A stretch of DNA of 64,000 nt, from positions 45,082,581-45,146,580 of the forward strand of contig OX442314.1 of the NCBI GenBank assembly GCA_949358305.1, written 5' to 3'. This document shows, piece after piece, positions 29,951-42,090 of the stretch. Origin of the DNA: Strigamia acuminata. Lineage: Eukaryota; Arthropoda; Chilopoda; Geophilomorpha; Linotaeniidae. Positions within the stretch are counted from its first letter, which is position 1. Each line of letters begins with the position of its first letter. The position numbers and the translations under genes are program-made. The notes below the pieces were generated by a model, which saw only the letters and a program-made list of their open reading frames with translations, did no database searches and had not been told where the DNA came from.

Positions 29951-32900
29951 ATGGCTGATCGACGCAACCCGAGAATTGACCCCGACGCCTCGTCCTCCAG
30001 AGACGAGAGCGAAGGATTGGTCATCGAGGCGGAGGAAGAAGATTGGGATGAGCCGGAGCAACAACCACAGGTAACATAAGATCTTCCCGTAAGATCGAAA
30101 ATGTAATCCGCCGACATCCGACACCATGTCGGATTGTGGCGCGTGATAACTTGACTGATGAATTCTTTTTTGTATTTATTTTGTTGATTTTCGGTAGAAT
30201 CGGAGCTCGGGCGCGGAAACCTTTTTCGTGCTCGAAGATCTCCGATCTCCAAACACAGACAAAGGAATTGTTTGCCAAGATGGCGTCGCTAAAACTTAAA
30301 AAAAAAAATTAAAACCATAAAGTAACGTTGAAACTTCGTAATAAATTAAATACGAGTAGAAAAGCTTAAATAAAAACAACCAATTCTTTTATATTACGCG
30401 ACGTTGTTTTGAGCGGACCTCCTGAATCTAAAAAAAGGTAGCAAGAGAAAGACTGAGCTACACCAGCGGCCAACCACCGCGGACCTGCGAATAATCAGGA
30501 CAGAGAGGAGCGGCCACAACCGAAAGAAATTTTGGTGCCACCGCCGATCTCGCAATTTTTATTCCAAATATTGATAAAAAGGGTATCGAAATTAAAATGT
30601 ATTTAATGCTTCAGATCGACCCGCTACAATCATGGGACGCCCTGCCGTCTACAGTGCCCACCAAGGGCAACATCTTCCGGCTAGCGATGCCAGAATTTAT
30701 CCGGCTAGCCTATCCAGAGGAAGACACCGATGTCTGGGCCCTGAGATTACGCTACTCCCGAGCGATCGAAGAATTCTTTGATCGACCCAGGACGCTGATC
30801 GAATGTTTGCCCAGGCAAATACGAGAAAGAGTGGGGCCACGGATCGATCCCGATTTCGATCCGTCGAGCCCTATTTTTTCAGAGCTACTTCGAGCTCGGT
30901 ACGGCGGTACCGAGGCGGACGAGCGCACCGGCCTTCGGTGGCGCAACGCCGCAACGCCAGAAGAGCGGAGACGAATCGTCCGCGAGGAAATCGCTCACCT
31001 AGAGCGAACGGCAACCAGTGCCGCGACAAGAACCTTGGAGCGGAATGGTTTCTCGACAGGAGAGATTAGAGAATGGTTGCGAGAAGCCCGCGAAGACCGC
31101 CAAGCCACACCGTGGGTACCACCCGTTGGCTTCGTCGCCACTCAAGCCGAAATGTGGCAGCTGCATCGAGTCGGTATCCTGCAGAGCGGCACACGAGTCA
31201 GGAGGCTGAAAAGACAGGCCTCAAGCTCAAACGGCGGCCCCGCTCAGATTAGGCAGGCCCTCTCCACCGAGGAGAGCGGCCCGTCGACGAGTGGGACGCA
31301 ACCCGGCCATTCGAACAGTTGCGACTCGAGAACTCAAACGGTCGTCCAGTCGGGAGGCCTGCGCTCAGTTGTGATTGTACCCGCCTCATCCAAGGAATTG
31401 CGACTGGATCCAGAGGCCGGACCGTCCAACTCGTGGAGCGACCGGGTCGACGAACAGGAGAGACAAGCGGCTGCCACAGCCGCGCCCTCTCTCTTCCTAG
31501 TGCGTACCGTCCGGCCGTCGGACGAAGAGTCGACCATGTTCGACCAAGCGGAACCTCCGTACAAAATCCGAAGAGACTCGGTAACCTCTTCGCACGTCGA
31601 AACCGCCAACACCAGGCGCAACCGGAAGAGCAGAGCCCGCCGCAGGCAAAGAATGCAAACCCTGCTAGCAAAACTCGCCGCCGCCGAGAAGAGGCCGACC
31701 GCCGCCGGTAGTTCGGACTCGCTCAGAGCCGAACCCGCAGCCGTGTCGTCCTCCAATCGGAAGAAGGGACCCGAAGGATGGTGTGAAACCATTGAAGAAA
31801 AAATGGATTTAGACGAAGGGCCAAAAACGGAACAGCCCATGTCACGAAGAGAACTGGCCGAAGTGCTCACCAACGCCTTTCGCGGATTCTCCGCGAACCG
31901 GCCAACGCCCTCTACGGACCAAACCGCGCTCGCACCACCCACACCAACCTTCCATCCGGTCCAACCAAGCTGGCCGCCTCTCCTCGAGGCCCCACCACCA
32001 GCCATAACTCGATGGACGCCCCCTGGAAACATGCGACCAGGCGAGGCGTTCCTAGAATACGTCCCGCACCGACCACCAGGACTGGCTCCCCCGCCAGTTC
32101 CTCCGCCGACTCAGGCACCTAGGCCGGCTCGTGACGCCATGTGGTACGAAGAGAAAGAGCGGGATGCCCGAAACCGACGAGAGGCAGCGAATCCCACCTT
32201 GGGAGAACTACAGGCCCACCAGGCCGAATGTGAGCACCCCGCTACCGCCGAACGGGCCTTGACACAGGCTGACGCCGCTCAGACGGAGCACATCAATTGG
32301 GCAATAGCCCAAATGCGCAAACTATCCGCCACTTTTTCGGCGGATCCAAACCGCGCCCTGCCGCTCAGCCGAAGCAGCTTAAACGCCGAGGTAACACGCG
32401 TGATGTCCGAAATCCTGTCTCCCGCCCTCTTCCTGGACGGCCGACAGTCGATGGCCGCCTGGACCATCGTAGACAGAGAGGGCGTATTTCTGAACAGAGC
32501 CCTTTACCAACTTTGGGCCGAGTTTACGCCATCCGCGGCCGACCTCCGGTTCGAGCTGGCCCGCTCCATGGAAAACCCGAATTTCCAGTTCGCGAAAATG
32601 CGTTCGATGGCGTTCCGGTACCAGAACCCAGGAGTTCACCCGACTTTGTTACGAAAGGTCGCCGAAGAGGTGACCACTCAGAGGGAAGCCGTCCGCCCCA
32701 CCATGGTGGCCGAGACGAGTCCTCCCGAACCTACGGGCCAAAGTTATACCCCGTCTCCAAAGCCGGTATTCCCGAAGGAGCGAAGATCGGGCAAGCGACC
32801 GAAGCTGATCCCGAAGCGATCGCGCAAAGGACCCCAAACTCCACCGCTACCATCGCCCTCGCCGCCCTCTACGAGCATGGACGCCCTGTCCATAGAGGAG

Positions 32901-33419
32901 ACGACTCCACCGTTGGAGATTCCCCTGCCGCCATCTCCGCCGCCTCCGCCTCCACCGGCACCCGCGCCGACCCAACTCTACCTGCGATTGGAAGTGGAAT
33001 ACCCCAATCTGCAGATGTCGGAGGCAACTCGTCAGGCCCTGCTGGCCACTCACCGCCAAGGTGAATCGTTCCTGCAATGGATGGCGAAGGAAATCAGGTT
33101 GACCAACGACCCGATCCTCCATCAACGACTCCAGCGGGCTCACCGAGAGCCCCTCACGCCGCCGGAATCGCATCGGATGCGTCGATGTCCCGGCCGCTTC
33201 CCCACTTCGACCCAAATCTGGGTACATGAAAGAAGAAGCAGCACGGACGGACCTCCCGGCCACGCTCAATTCTTCATTAACGAATCGGAGAATCCGACGA
33301 ATCTGACCACGTCGCTGCCCGATGGCCTTCCTCCGCCACCGCCAGCCGTTAATCTCCCAATCCTACGTCCCCGCGGAGGGAAGTTGCCCGCTATTGCGCT
33401 GAGGGACCAGATAGGGTAA
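29951..33419 (+). CDS. Third ORF of the retrotransposon, spliced (non-envelope-like)
   Basis: Exon 1, 29951-30070: ATG GCT GAT ... CAG followed by GTAACA; 40 codons, acidic (EAEEEDWDEPEQQPQ). Exon 2, 30615-33419: preceded by TTTAATGCTTCAG and beginning ATC GAC CCG; 934 codons plus TAA. Both ends are phase 0, giving 974 residues across a 544-bp intron. Without splicing the long frame begins only six codons upstream of the acceptor, which argues for the spliced form. The protein has an N-terminal part of RT/gag-unlike sequence (QSWDALPSTVPTKGNIFRLA, YSRAIEEFFDRP, ECLPRQIRERVGP), long Ser/Pro/Arg-rich linkers with PPPPP runs, and a more ordered segment near 32300-32650 (INWAIAQMRKLS, VDREGVFLNRALYQLWAEF). 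No signal peptide or TM segment, so not a typical env. Function unknown; a second gag-like or RNA-binding role is only a guess. Confidence 0.75.
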
Positions 33420-33440
33420 TCGCCCCGATCGATGATCAAA

Positions 33441-33455
33441 GCTGGGAGAGGGACG
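33441..33455 (+). promoter_or_regulatory. Polypurine tract
   Basis: GCTGGGAGAGGGACG directly precedes the 3' LTR, the expected place of plus-strand priming. A related tract (GCTGGAAGGAGGACG) precedes an LTR start at 45748. Confidence 0.75.
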
Positions 33456-34274
33456 TGTGGTGACCCCGCGGGTGGTCGTCCCTCCAGTGGACGCCATCCG
33501 CATGAGTCACTAGGAAAGGTCAGTTCCCTCGCGTTGGCTCCGCCTTCCCCCCCTGGGAAGCGCGTGCCCCGAGGGGGTGAGGTGATGCGTGGACGGCCCC
33601 CATTGGCCGAGCCAGGCCCCTCACCCTGGCCTATATCAGGTAGAGTTTCGCGCCCTACAAGCAGAACTTACACAAAACGACACCAAGAACACAGCAACTA
33701 CCTCACCGTCAGGCCAACTCCACCAAAAGTTAGGATTGATCGAGGACCGCTGATTCCAGTGCAACTGTAACTCTCACGAATTTACACTGTGCGTTTATTT
33801 CCCGCGAAAGCAGGAAAATAACCCTTGTGAATTCACACCGAATAACCGACCCACGGTTATTCCACCACTAAAGTGTCCGAGTGCCCTGTAAGAAACTCCC
33901 CGTTTCTGGACGGAGCCTTGCGACGCTAAAACCAACCCCTAGACAACAGGCACGGATAGAAGACTCGAAAGAGCATTCCACCGCGTCCGTGAACGACGAA
34001 TCCGTGACGAATTTACGACAACTCGAGACGCCGCCTTTGTTCCGCCGACCACGCGGAACCGACGACGCCATCGTGAGAAATCCTTTGTTCGACTCTAACC
34101 AAGTCGACTCCAGTTTTATACCGAGTGTATTTTAAGGCTTACGCCTATTGAATAAACCTATTTGTTCATTTAAATATACTTAGTATTCATTTGGGTAATT
34201 TACATATTTAGTAAGATCACAGGTAAAGTAATACACGTTAGCTCTTTAAACCTATCACCAGGTAGGACGCGACA
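33456..34274 (+). repeat. 3' LTR
   Basis: 819 bp, reads the same as the 5' LTR throughout, and is followed by the AACG target duplication. Confidence 0.97.
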
Positions 34275-34476
34275 AACGTAATAAACATGCATTTAATCGA
34301 GGAAGAACGAAAAAGTGCGATATAACAAAAGACAATAAGAAAGATCAAACGGAGGTTGCCATAGAAACTATAATAGCGCCGACTAGTGACAATATTTGAA
34401 CTAAATACAATACAACAAAGGCACAAACACTATTACACTGCAAATTGAATGCACATTGGAAATGCGTTAATTTAAT

Positions 34477-35560
34477 TTGTGGTAATCCCAAATTACTACT
34501 AATAAAGGAAATTCCTTAAAACTAATAATTTTGTAATATTTAATTTGAGTACCAAAAGAGTTGCAGAATTATCCAGGCACAACAGGATGTAGCCTCTATG
34601 ATTGTGTGGGAAACAGCTGGAATCTAGGGACTACAGGAAGTGCTACATCCTGTTAGCAGTGAGAGGAGCTGCTAAGATTCAGTCTGAACCAAACCTTGAA
34701 CCTGAAAACATCTCACAAAACACACTTAAAAAACTACATTGAAATTCTTGTTTGTTTGAGATAATTCACTTCAGATTTTGGACTCCTTCTTGAAATAACA
34801 CAGTTAGTTATTTCAAGACACATTCAGTATCTCATCCCGCCAGAAGAGAGGGCCAACACTCTTAGCCAAAAAGAGTCACGGATCTTGAGTTTGCCACGGC
34901 TAGAACGCTCGTCCATCGCCGCAGCAAGCGCTGGACAGAGGGAAGAAGATTCACCAAGCTGCCTTTTGTAAGCAAGACTAATTCACGGGAATTCCCGTCG
35001 TTAGCAGCAGAACTCCGCTTACAAATAGTATCCGCTTGTATGAGTGGCCACATTCTGTTGGAACCCATTCCCGAGGCCTACGAAGAAGCCACAGACGAGA
35101 TTCAGCCAAGACCGGCGTATATCGAGTTGATAGCAGTCCAGGACGCGCCGCAGCCCGCCAGGACACAGACGAGGACCGAGGCCAACGTCAAATTGGAATT
35201 TGACGTCCGAACGAATTCCATCGTTCACGCTGAGAGATTGGACGCCATAAGAAGATTTAGGACGGAATCCATTATCTTCATCGCCTTCGTGTTTTTCTTA
35301 ATTTCTCTTTTCCTAATCATTACATATTTTGTGATTCAAGCGTATATTAATTCAGATCCCTCTTTTGTATTATTCTCAAAGTCCAACGAGATTGGCATTG
35401 TAAACCTATTTTTATAATTTATATTGTAAAGTAATTTCGGGTAGAAATTACTTCCATTTTCTATAAAGTATTTCATTAAAAGTATCGAGAGTTAAACTGA
35501 AATTAGTTTTAGTATTATTTTATTATTAAGTATAAGTCTTTTATAAAGCATCACAGCAGT
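34477..35560 (+). repeat. Dispersed repeat carrying a membrane-protein ORF, copy 1
   Basis: About 1.1 kb is shared, inverted, with 60780-61900: TTTGTGGTAATCCCAAATTA, GGAAATTCCTTAAA, ACAGGATGTAGC ... GCTACATCCTGT, the ORF itself, then a palindrome GTAATTTC-GGGTA-GAAATTAC and a 3' AT-rich tail. In this copy one base is missing near 34867 relative to the other, breaking the frame upstream of the ORF's first ATG. No transposase, TIR or LTR is recognisable. Confidence 0.8.
35040..35417 (+). CDS. Putative single-pass membrane protein of dispersed repeat (copy 1)
   Basis: 125 residues: MSGHILLEPIPEAYEEATDE, an acidic/polar N-terminus, then RLDAIRRFRTESIIFIAFVF leading into about 22 hydrophobic residues (FFLISLFLIITYFVIQAYI). 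The second copy reads on to a stop directly after the membrane segment; here the frame runs about 20 residues further. Conservation extends in frame upstream of the ATG (ATARTLVHRRSKRWTEGRRF), so the original protein may have had an upstream exon or start. Family not recognised. Selection for protein sequence is suggested but not proven. Confidence 0.5.
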   Translation: MSGHILLEPIPEAYEEATDEIQPRPAYIELIAVQDAPQPARTQTRTEANVKLEFDVRTNSIVHAERLDAIRRFRTESIIFIAFVFFLISLFLIITYFVIQAYINSDPSFVLFSKSNEIGIVNLFL

Positions 35561-37219
35561 CTTAGATTTGTTACACTTGAGATTGTTGCAAATTGAAAAA
35601 AGAAAAAAAACAAGCTTAAAAAAAATTCACTTTTCAAACAATTTTTATTTCATGAATCAAATGTCATTTATTTTCACGTTTGTTTATTCGTGAAACGAAA
35701 TTAAAATTTCTAGTTTTAGAACGAGCAATTATTTCGAAGCATTGCAGTGAAGCAAGGATTATTTTTATTAGCTTTGAAATAAAGTTTAAAAGATTAACTT
35801 ATTAAAAAAAAAATGATGGGACTTTTAAACTTTTTGATAAATTACATTAGCATTTAACCTCAATGATGCGGCATCTTCAATGCAAATTAGCTTTTAAAGG
35901 CTCGAAATTTAATTCATCGTGGGTTTAATCACACATGTTTAATTATAGGTTCATTTTCACAACACTTTATCACTGTATTTTATTTATTGACAGTGGACCG
36001 ATTTTATAATTATCGTTCACGAGGTTTTACTCATGTCATTCCAAGCTGGTATCAAGCTGAAATGATGTATGTACTCCCGCTTCTTGTTCTGCCATTACTT
36101 TTGTATTAAAGAATAGAAGGCATAAAGCGCAGTGTCAGGGGAAAAAATTGGAATATGAGAAAGTTAAAGATGTAATCTCGGAAGATTGAATTTTCTAAAG
36201 TTTGAGGAAAAGTTGATCCATTATAGTCGTAATATAGCGAGCAGAATTTCTTAGATTTTGTGTTCCACCTAGTGAATGTACTTGCAGACCCACAGCGCAA
36301 AATAAAAATAAAAAATTTGAGAAAAAACAAATATTTTTAAAAAAAATTTTAATATTAAAAAAGGCTAAACCCAAAGAGGCTTAATTAGAAGTTAGAAAAT
36401 ACAAAACTTGAAAAGGCTAGAAGCTATAAAGCTGGCAACGCTGTGCACCAAATATATATTAACTGATATGTAACATCTATTTTTTTTACAGGCATAATGG
36501 AATTTTGTGAGAAACACCCAACCAACAAAAGTGATATTTTATCACAAATACTGAAAAAATTATCGACTAATGTTTATGTGTGTGTGGCCAAATTAATTTA
36601 AAGATCCCTGAAGATTTTCAAGATGTATTTGTAACTGTAATATACGAAAGTCAGCAAGCAACTTACATGCTCATGCAATCTACTAATTTATTTCAGTTAT
36701 CAAAAATAAAAGGTCCCAGCTGGTTACTCCATATACAGTATATTTTTTATTTTGTTTAGCGTTAATTTTTGATTTTGGAGGCAAGACCAGCCTCTACCAT
36801 CTTTATTTTCTTTCATGTGCCGAGGACAGACATGCTAGCGGACTTTCTCACAAAACCATTACATTATTACGGAAAACGACCGTGGATACAAATCGTGCCA
36901 ACTTCAAGTGTGTAGTGTATTGATTTGCTAAATTATTAGTAAACTGGTAAATTTCAGTTACCAGTCCAACTGTTTAGGACTGTTTAAATGTAAACGTTTC
37001 AAGTTATTGATTGCGAGGCCAACTGGATATAATCTACTCAGTTTACAATGTTATAAAATTCGTCGGAGTTTCCATGAGGAACTTATTCATGATTGTGTCA
37101 GAAAGTGATAACAATTGCTTTGATAGAGTGTTATGCAAATTGGAATTACTTTTGACAGACACGACTACACACATCTCCAAAACTTCCCGAAGACACATTG
37201 TAGTGACCATGAGGAGGGT
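35561..37219. other. AT-rich region without a recognised gene
   Basis: A short frame after a TTTTACAG acceptor-like site at about 36490 (IMEFCEKHPTNKSDILSQIL) and another at about 36822 (DRHASGLSHKTITLLRKTTV) look like isolated exon or transposon remnants. Neither is assignable. Confidence 0.35.
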
Positions 37220-38350
37220 CAGAGAGGAGAGCTTACTCTACCCTGACAACCTTTGCCTCTTGAGGAAAATGGAAGCCTTTTGTCTGCCCTGAAAAGATGG
37301 AGTGGCCTCAGCTCGCTCCTCGTTGAGTGATGTGTGTCACCTGACGAGAAGGCCTTTGCTGGATTGAGGAATTTGGATCGCTCCAAACGACAGAACCAAT
37401 TCAGAAACAAACAAACACACGTGAAAAACCGACGTCCTACTAGTCAGGCCTTAGCACAAAGCAAAGAGTGATAAGGGACACAGGATTTTTCCAATTTTAA
37501 TGTTTCTCTGAAGACATTTCCACAGCAGGTTATCTGTGTTAACAACTCAACCGTTTAGGCGCGTTTTCTCATTCCGGTGAGAAATAGTTAACTTAGTGCT
37601 ATAACTACCGTCATTAGCGAGTAGCGTGGTATTGCCTCACGAGCCTAATTGGCGTGCACAACATGGGACTGTGGACGCCATTCGGGCACGGGAATGCCCA
37701 AGCAGCGTCGGACGCACGACACGTGAAGATAGAAGACACACAAGAGACTGTATTATGGTTTATGGCCTTTATTCAGTGTCTAGGGGTCAGAATCTTATGT
37801 CTCTCCCATTGCTACGCTGCATTGCTGCAGCATACCTGCAACCACACGCGACACAACACGTGGTTAGGGTTAACCGTTTGTGCAGCTTGGTCATGCAGAT
37901 GTTCATTGGGCCCATGGTGATCGCTCACGGTACTGGGACTGACATACCGGCCAAGTCCCTAAGTGTCATCATGGTGAACAAGAGTGGAGATGGAGAACAG
38001 CCAGATCTTGATCAGAGCTGTCCCTACAGAATTCTGGCCACAAACAGGATGTTGGGCCTTTTATAGTCCACTCTTGCACTATGGGTAGAAAAGTACCTCT
38101 TCCCATTGGTTGTCGGATTAGTGACCGGATGTGATGTCATCGAGGTAACTACTCCGCAATCGTCAACAGGCCATGCGGAAATGGTGTTGCAGTGGCCGGT
38201 TATCGGTCACAAACATAAGTCTCTGTGTGAGCCATCATAGCTGAAAACCAATTTAGTTGCGCACTTAAACCACCGTAGCGCAGGTTTAAATTTACCTGTG
38301 ACCCACATTCGATCAATTCCAAGAAATAAAGCGGTTTTAATCCTCCCTTC
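37220..38350 (+). repeat. Hairpin-bearing, LTR-like segment
   Basis: Less AT-rich than its surroundings; contains small stems (TTTCTC..GAGAAA at about 37569, GGGCA..TGCCC at about 37683, GCGT..ACGC at about 37708), a CTTTTATAG TATA-like box at about 38058 and AATAAAG at about 38326. The order resembles U3-R-U5 of an LTR, but I could not find the ends or a second copy. Confidence 0.35.
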
Positions 38351-38423
38351 CTTTGTAACTCAGTACAATGAATAAAAATTTAGTTATACTTTTGTAAATG
38401 TAATCGATACACGCGTCTTTTTT

Positions 38424-38729
38424 GTGTCCCCAACTTTTGAACTCAAATCTGACTTCATAAGTTTTGTGGAGTATTCAATTTATTTAAGTTACGTGAGTAA
38501 CTATGTACTGCAACAACTAACGAGTCTACATTTGTATTTTCATTACAATGTGGCCGAGTTGCAAATCAAAGTGTTGTTGCTGCAGTGTGTGAGTTTAGAA
38601 AGTTTATTTGTTGCATATTGTGGTTGTGGTACGTTTACTGACAATTTGGTTATGGAACTTGCCAAATCGAATAGTTTTCGGCATTTAAAAGATTTTAAAT
38701 TGCATAAACAACAACAGCCACGAATATAA
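38424..38729 (+). pseudogene. Leucine-rich-repeat-like fragment
   Basis: A 100-codon frame contains LTSLHLYFHYNVAELQIKVL, QCVSLESLFVAYCGCGTFTD and SFRHLKDFKLHKQ, reminiscent of F-box/LRR proteins ('L.SL.L......L......CPSLE.L....CG..TD'). No start context or neighbouring exons were found, so it is treated as a remnant. Confidence 0.3.
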
Positions 38730-38876
38730 GTTTCCGTGTGAGCATTTCATTCTCGCGCCAGCGAGCCCAAGGACGACACGACGAAAAGGACGCTGCCTGA
38801 CCCCAAGGACCAGGACGCCATCTTGGAGATTGCCATCCAGTGTGATGACGACCACGTCGTTATATGTATAAATATA

Positions 38877-40091
38877 CAGGGTGGAACAAAAGTCTGTTCC
38901 CCTCAAATATTTCCTCAGCAATTGCATCTAGGCCAACTTTGATGAAGCGATCGTATAGGAAGTTGGGTGAGAGCAATCCAATGATGTCATCAAATTTGAC
39001 CTTGATGGCCATTTTCAAGGATATTCACTTGCTAACTTCTAAACCAATCAGGTTAGAGCAAAAAAGTCAATTACAAAGTTGTAGAGCACCATCAAATTAG
39101 TACTATTCAACTTATCTTAGTGATCTTAAGTTAAATGTTTTCCTTTTAAAAAGGAGACAAATCAGCTGAAATAAAGCTAGCCATTGTGACAAAACTTAAA
39201 TTTCTATCACAAAAATACTAAATTACTTAAATAAACGTATTCAAATGAGCATCATTATGCAAGTAAACAAGAAAAACCACTGCCTTTTTTAATGCCTCAA
39301 TAATTATTTTATCACAAGATTAACCCTTGGCTACACGGATTTATGGACAAGCTTTTTCTTGAATAGAAAAATTTTTTTTCCTATAAATTTTTTCTGCTGA
39401 AAATTTGTGACTTTGTTTATCTGATAATAAAGTAAATCTCAGGTGAAATTTGTAATAATTCATCATTTATTTAAATATTCAACTTAGAAATTTTCTGCCC
39501 CTTAAAATTCCAGCATAACTTTTAAGCTGGCTTTGCTGTATTTGTAAACAGCGCTTCAGTGAACAGCTTTTCGCATTTACCAGTAGTGATTAAAACCACC
39601 TCCAGATGGCTCAAATCTATTTATTTTTATTGTTTAGGCATTACGTCCTCAATAAAATTAGTTCCGAACTAATAACAAACTAAATGGCGCTTTAACCAAT
39701 CGACTTAAAAATTGTCCATAAATCCGTAATGGCTTAACCAGAACGGCACATTTTATCCTTATGTCTCCAAGGGTTAAAAAATTTCACTTTGCTAATTTTT
39801 TTGTGATTTGTCTCCTTTTTAAAAAGAAAACATTTAACTTAAGATGACTAAGATAAGTTGGATAGTACTAATTTGATGGTGCTCTACAACTTTGTAATTG
39901 ACCTTTTTGCTCTAACCTGATTGGTTTAGAAGTTAGCAAGTGAATAACCTTGAAAATAACCATCAAGGTCAAATTTGATGACATCATTGGATTGCTCTCA
40001 CCCCACTTTCTATACGATCGCTTTATCAAAGTTGGCCTAGATGCAATTGCTGAGGAAATATTTGAGAGGAACAGACTTTTGTTCCACCCTG
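38877..40091. mobile_element. TIR element 1 (TA target duplication, ~300-bp TIRs)
   Basis: Begins CAGGGTGGAACAAAAGTCTG and ends with its reverse complement; the arms stay nearly identical for about 290 bp (e.g. CAATTGCATCTAGGCCAAC in both). TA flanks each end. No transposase frame; a non-autonomous Tc1/mariner-like MITE by its TA duplication. A second element is nested inside it. Confidence 0.85.
39321..39777. mobile_element. Nested piggyBac-like MITE (TTAA target)
   Basis: TTAA-CCCTTGG at 39321 and CCAAGGG-TTAA ending at 39777, with inner inverted matches (GGATTTATGGACAA against TTGTCCATAAATCC). TTAA duplication and CCCTT ends are the piggyBac style. It splits the interior of the element at 38877-40091 and is therefore younger. 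Confidence 0.7.
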
Positions 40092-40740
40092 TATAAAGCG
40101 TATAATTTGTAGTAGACAGTTAAATATAAGGTGTTTAATTTTATACCTGCACACAATCGTTCTTTGGGTATTTGGGTACTTCTTAGAAATATCAAGAATA
40201 AAAGGTAAGTGATTTCAAGCATAACTTCAATAGCCAATGATGGAGATCAACCAAACAACATTAGTGGCGTGCCTCTAATTGAGAAGTACCTATAGAAAAT
40301 CAGCAGAAAGATGAAAAAAAAAAAAATTCCGCTTGACCAAGATATGTGTTAGACAATTGGCTCTCCATTCTTTGCATTTGTATATTTAATTAGTGTTAAT
40401 TTATAATTAGTGCTTATTTAAATATTGCATCATGTTTTATTTCCATTTACAATTGTGTATTTAGCGAGGTACCAAATGTGCCACCTTACTTGTACCACAT
40501 TGTTTTGCTGCCTAGTTACTGTTGTCTCTTACACTGGTATTGTTACCAAGCATCCATGTTCCACACGGATTAAATGTTGTGTTCTTAACTTTCTTACACA
40601 GTGCAGCCTTATTTTCTGATCCAAAACCTCTACAATATGGATCAAAGACTTGTGGCCGAGCTTATGGAAGAAGATGAAGAGGAGATGGTGTGGGGATTTG
40701 TTTTGCTTTTTTGCCTAAATTGTGAAGTGTGCATCCTATT

Positions 40741-41130
40741 TTTTTTTACTAATTGTGGTAGTTTTTGGTTTTCTTTTTGCACAAAATTTCTTAAAACTAA
40801 TTATTTATTTAATTATTTAATTATTAATTATTTAGTTATTTGCTTTTTGTCTGCTAAAAATTGTAACCACTGGGCACAATTGGAACCGAACCAAGACCGT
40901 GTGGTATTGACCAATTGTATTGTGTTAATTACATGCATTATAAATATGCAATTTATGTGATATTTAATTATTTAATTATTAATTACCGTATTTATTTATT
41001 TGCTTTTTGTCTGCTAAAAAATGTGACCACTGGGCACAATTGGAACCGAACCAAGACCGTGTGGTGTTGACCAATTGTATTGTGTTAATTACATTCATTA
41101 TAAATATGCAATTTATGTGATTTTTTTTTT
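40741..41130. repeat. Short dispersed repeat, two tandem copies; third at 42240-42490
   Basis: TTGCTTTTTGTCTGCTAAAA, TGTGACCACTGGGCACAATT and GTATTGACCAATTGTATTGT-type blocks occur at about 40840-40960, 40995-41125 and 42345-42450. The copies are AT-rich and non-coding. A 119-codon frame from 40601 overlaps the first copy and is not convincing as a gene. Confidence 0.7.
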
Positions 41131-41903
41131 CATTTCTTATATTTGTCCAATTCATATTGTTGTTTGAATTTAGCTCAGACTCATTTATTATTGGTTTTAT
41201 TTATTTTTTTTAATTGGGACAAATACTAACCTTTCGTTTTGTTTTAGTATTGTGTAATTTAACATTTATTTGTAAACTAACTTGCTAATTTCCCCAAATA
41301 AAATTAGTATTCATTTATCATTTATAACAAGTGCATTTATTTAGAAGTAATATTTAGTAAGTTTAATCTTGAGAGGAATATTAATAATAATTAATATTTC
41401 TCTCTATTTAGTTTTGGATAAGTTGTTTGATAAGTCTCGTGAGGCAACCAGTTGTGAGCTTGCTATTTATTTATTTGAATTGTAGTAAGTTCCAGGCTCA
41501 CAACAACCGTTATTAATAACTTTTTTCTTTTCTTTTATAGGAACTATACCTCGTCGACTGTCAATATTGTTCAGAACTTGGAACAGTGTCCTATAAAAAA
41601 GATGTGAAATTGAAATCCAAGCATGTGTGTCGAAGTCGTCGTCAAGTGTACTAGGAGGAAATGTCAGAGAAAGAAAGAAGAGGAACTTTATAAAAAACTT
41701 CCCAGCATTAGCCAATCAAAATCGGTCCTCGTATAATTTATTAAGGAGATCATGCAGCAGGAGAAAGTAATAAGTGACCTCGAAATTTGTTATCTAAGAT
41801 TCAAAACTTTCCTTTTCTCTAGGCGAAGAATTTCCTTTACCAGATCAACTTAAAACAGTTTCCGAATTATTCGAGGTCCATCAATAATCCCATTTGTCTG
41901 CAG

Positions 41904-42090
41904 CAAATTGTTCAAAAATGCGTGGGAAACATCAAGACAGGAATTATTCAAGGATTTTCAACTGATGCGGGATAATTGTCTCGCATACTATGGAAAAGAC
42001 CACGAGCTTTTGACTGTCGCGAAGGATTTGCTTAACCAGTGTAAGGAGCGATTCCCGAACGACGAAAACTTTACCATCAATGTAAAAGGT
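41904..42090 (+). pseudogene. Isolated exon-like fragment, possibly bromodomain-related
   Basis: Bounded by GTCTGCAG and AAAGGTGAG. Encodes KLFKNAWETSRQELFKDFQLMRDNC (given in part: ELFKDFQLMRDNCLAYYG) followed by KDHELLTVAKDLLNQCKERF. 'DF.LM..NC..Y.G.DHEL...A..L' resembles the B-C helices of a bromodomain. It lies between copies of a repeat and no flanking exon fits, so it may be a captured or decayed exon. Confidence 0.35.

Larger units (their letters stand above)
21411..34274 (+). mobile_element. Intact Gypsy-type LTR retrotransposon, 12,864 bp
   Basis: Both LTRs are 819 bp, start TGTGGTGACC and end GCGACA, and appear identical on reading, so insertion is recent. A 4-bp target duplication AACG flanks the element (21407-21410; 34275-34278). 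Order: LTR, tRNA-Pro primer site, gag (with in-frame UGA), -1 frameshift signal, pol (protease-RT-RNase H-integrase: Gypsy order), about 400 bp of spacer, a spliced third ORF, purine tract, LTR. At nearly 13 kb it is at the large end for this group because of the long gag N-terminus and the 2.9-kb third ORF. No envelope-like protein (no signal peptide or fusion/TM segments) is seen. Confidence 0.97.

Noticed and set aside
30597-33419. Third ORF read as an envelope gene
   Set aside because: No signal peptide, furin-type site, fusion peptide or transmembrane segment is visible; it is Pro/Ser/Arg-rich throughout.
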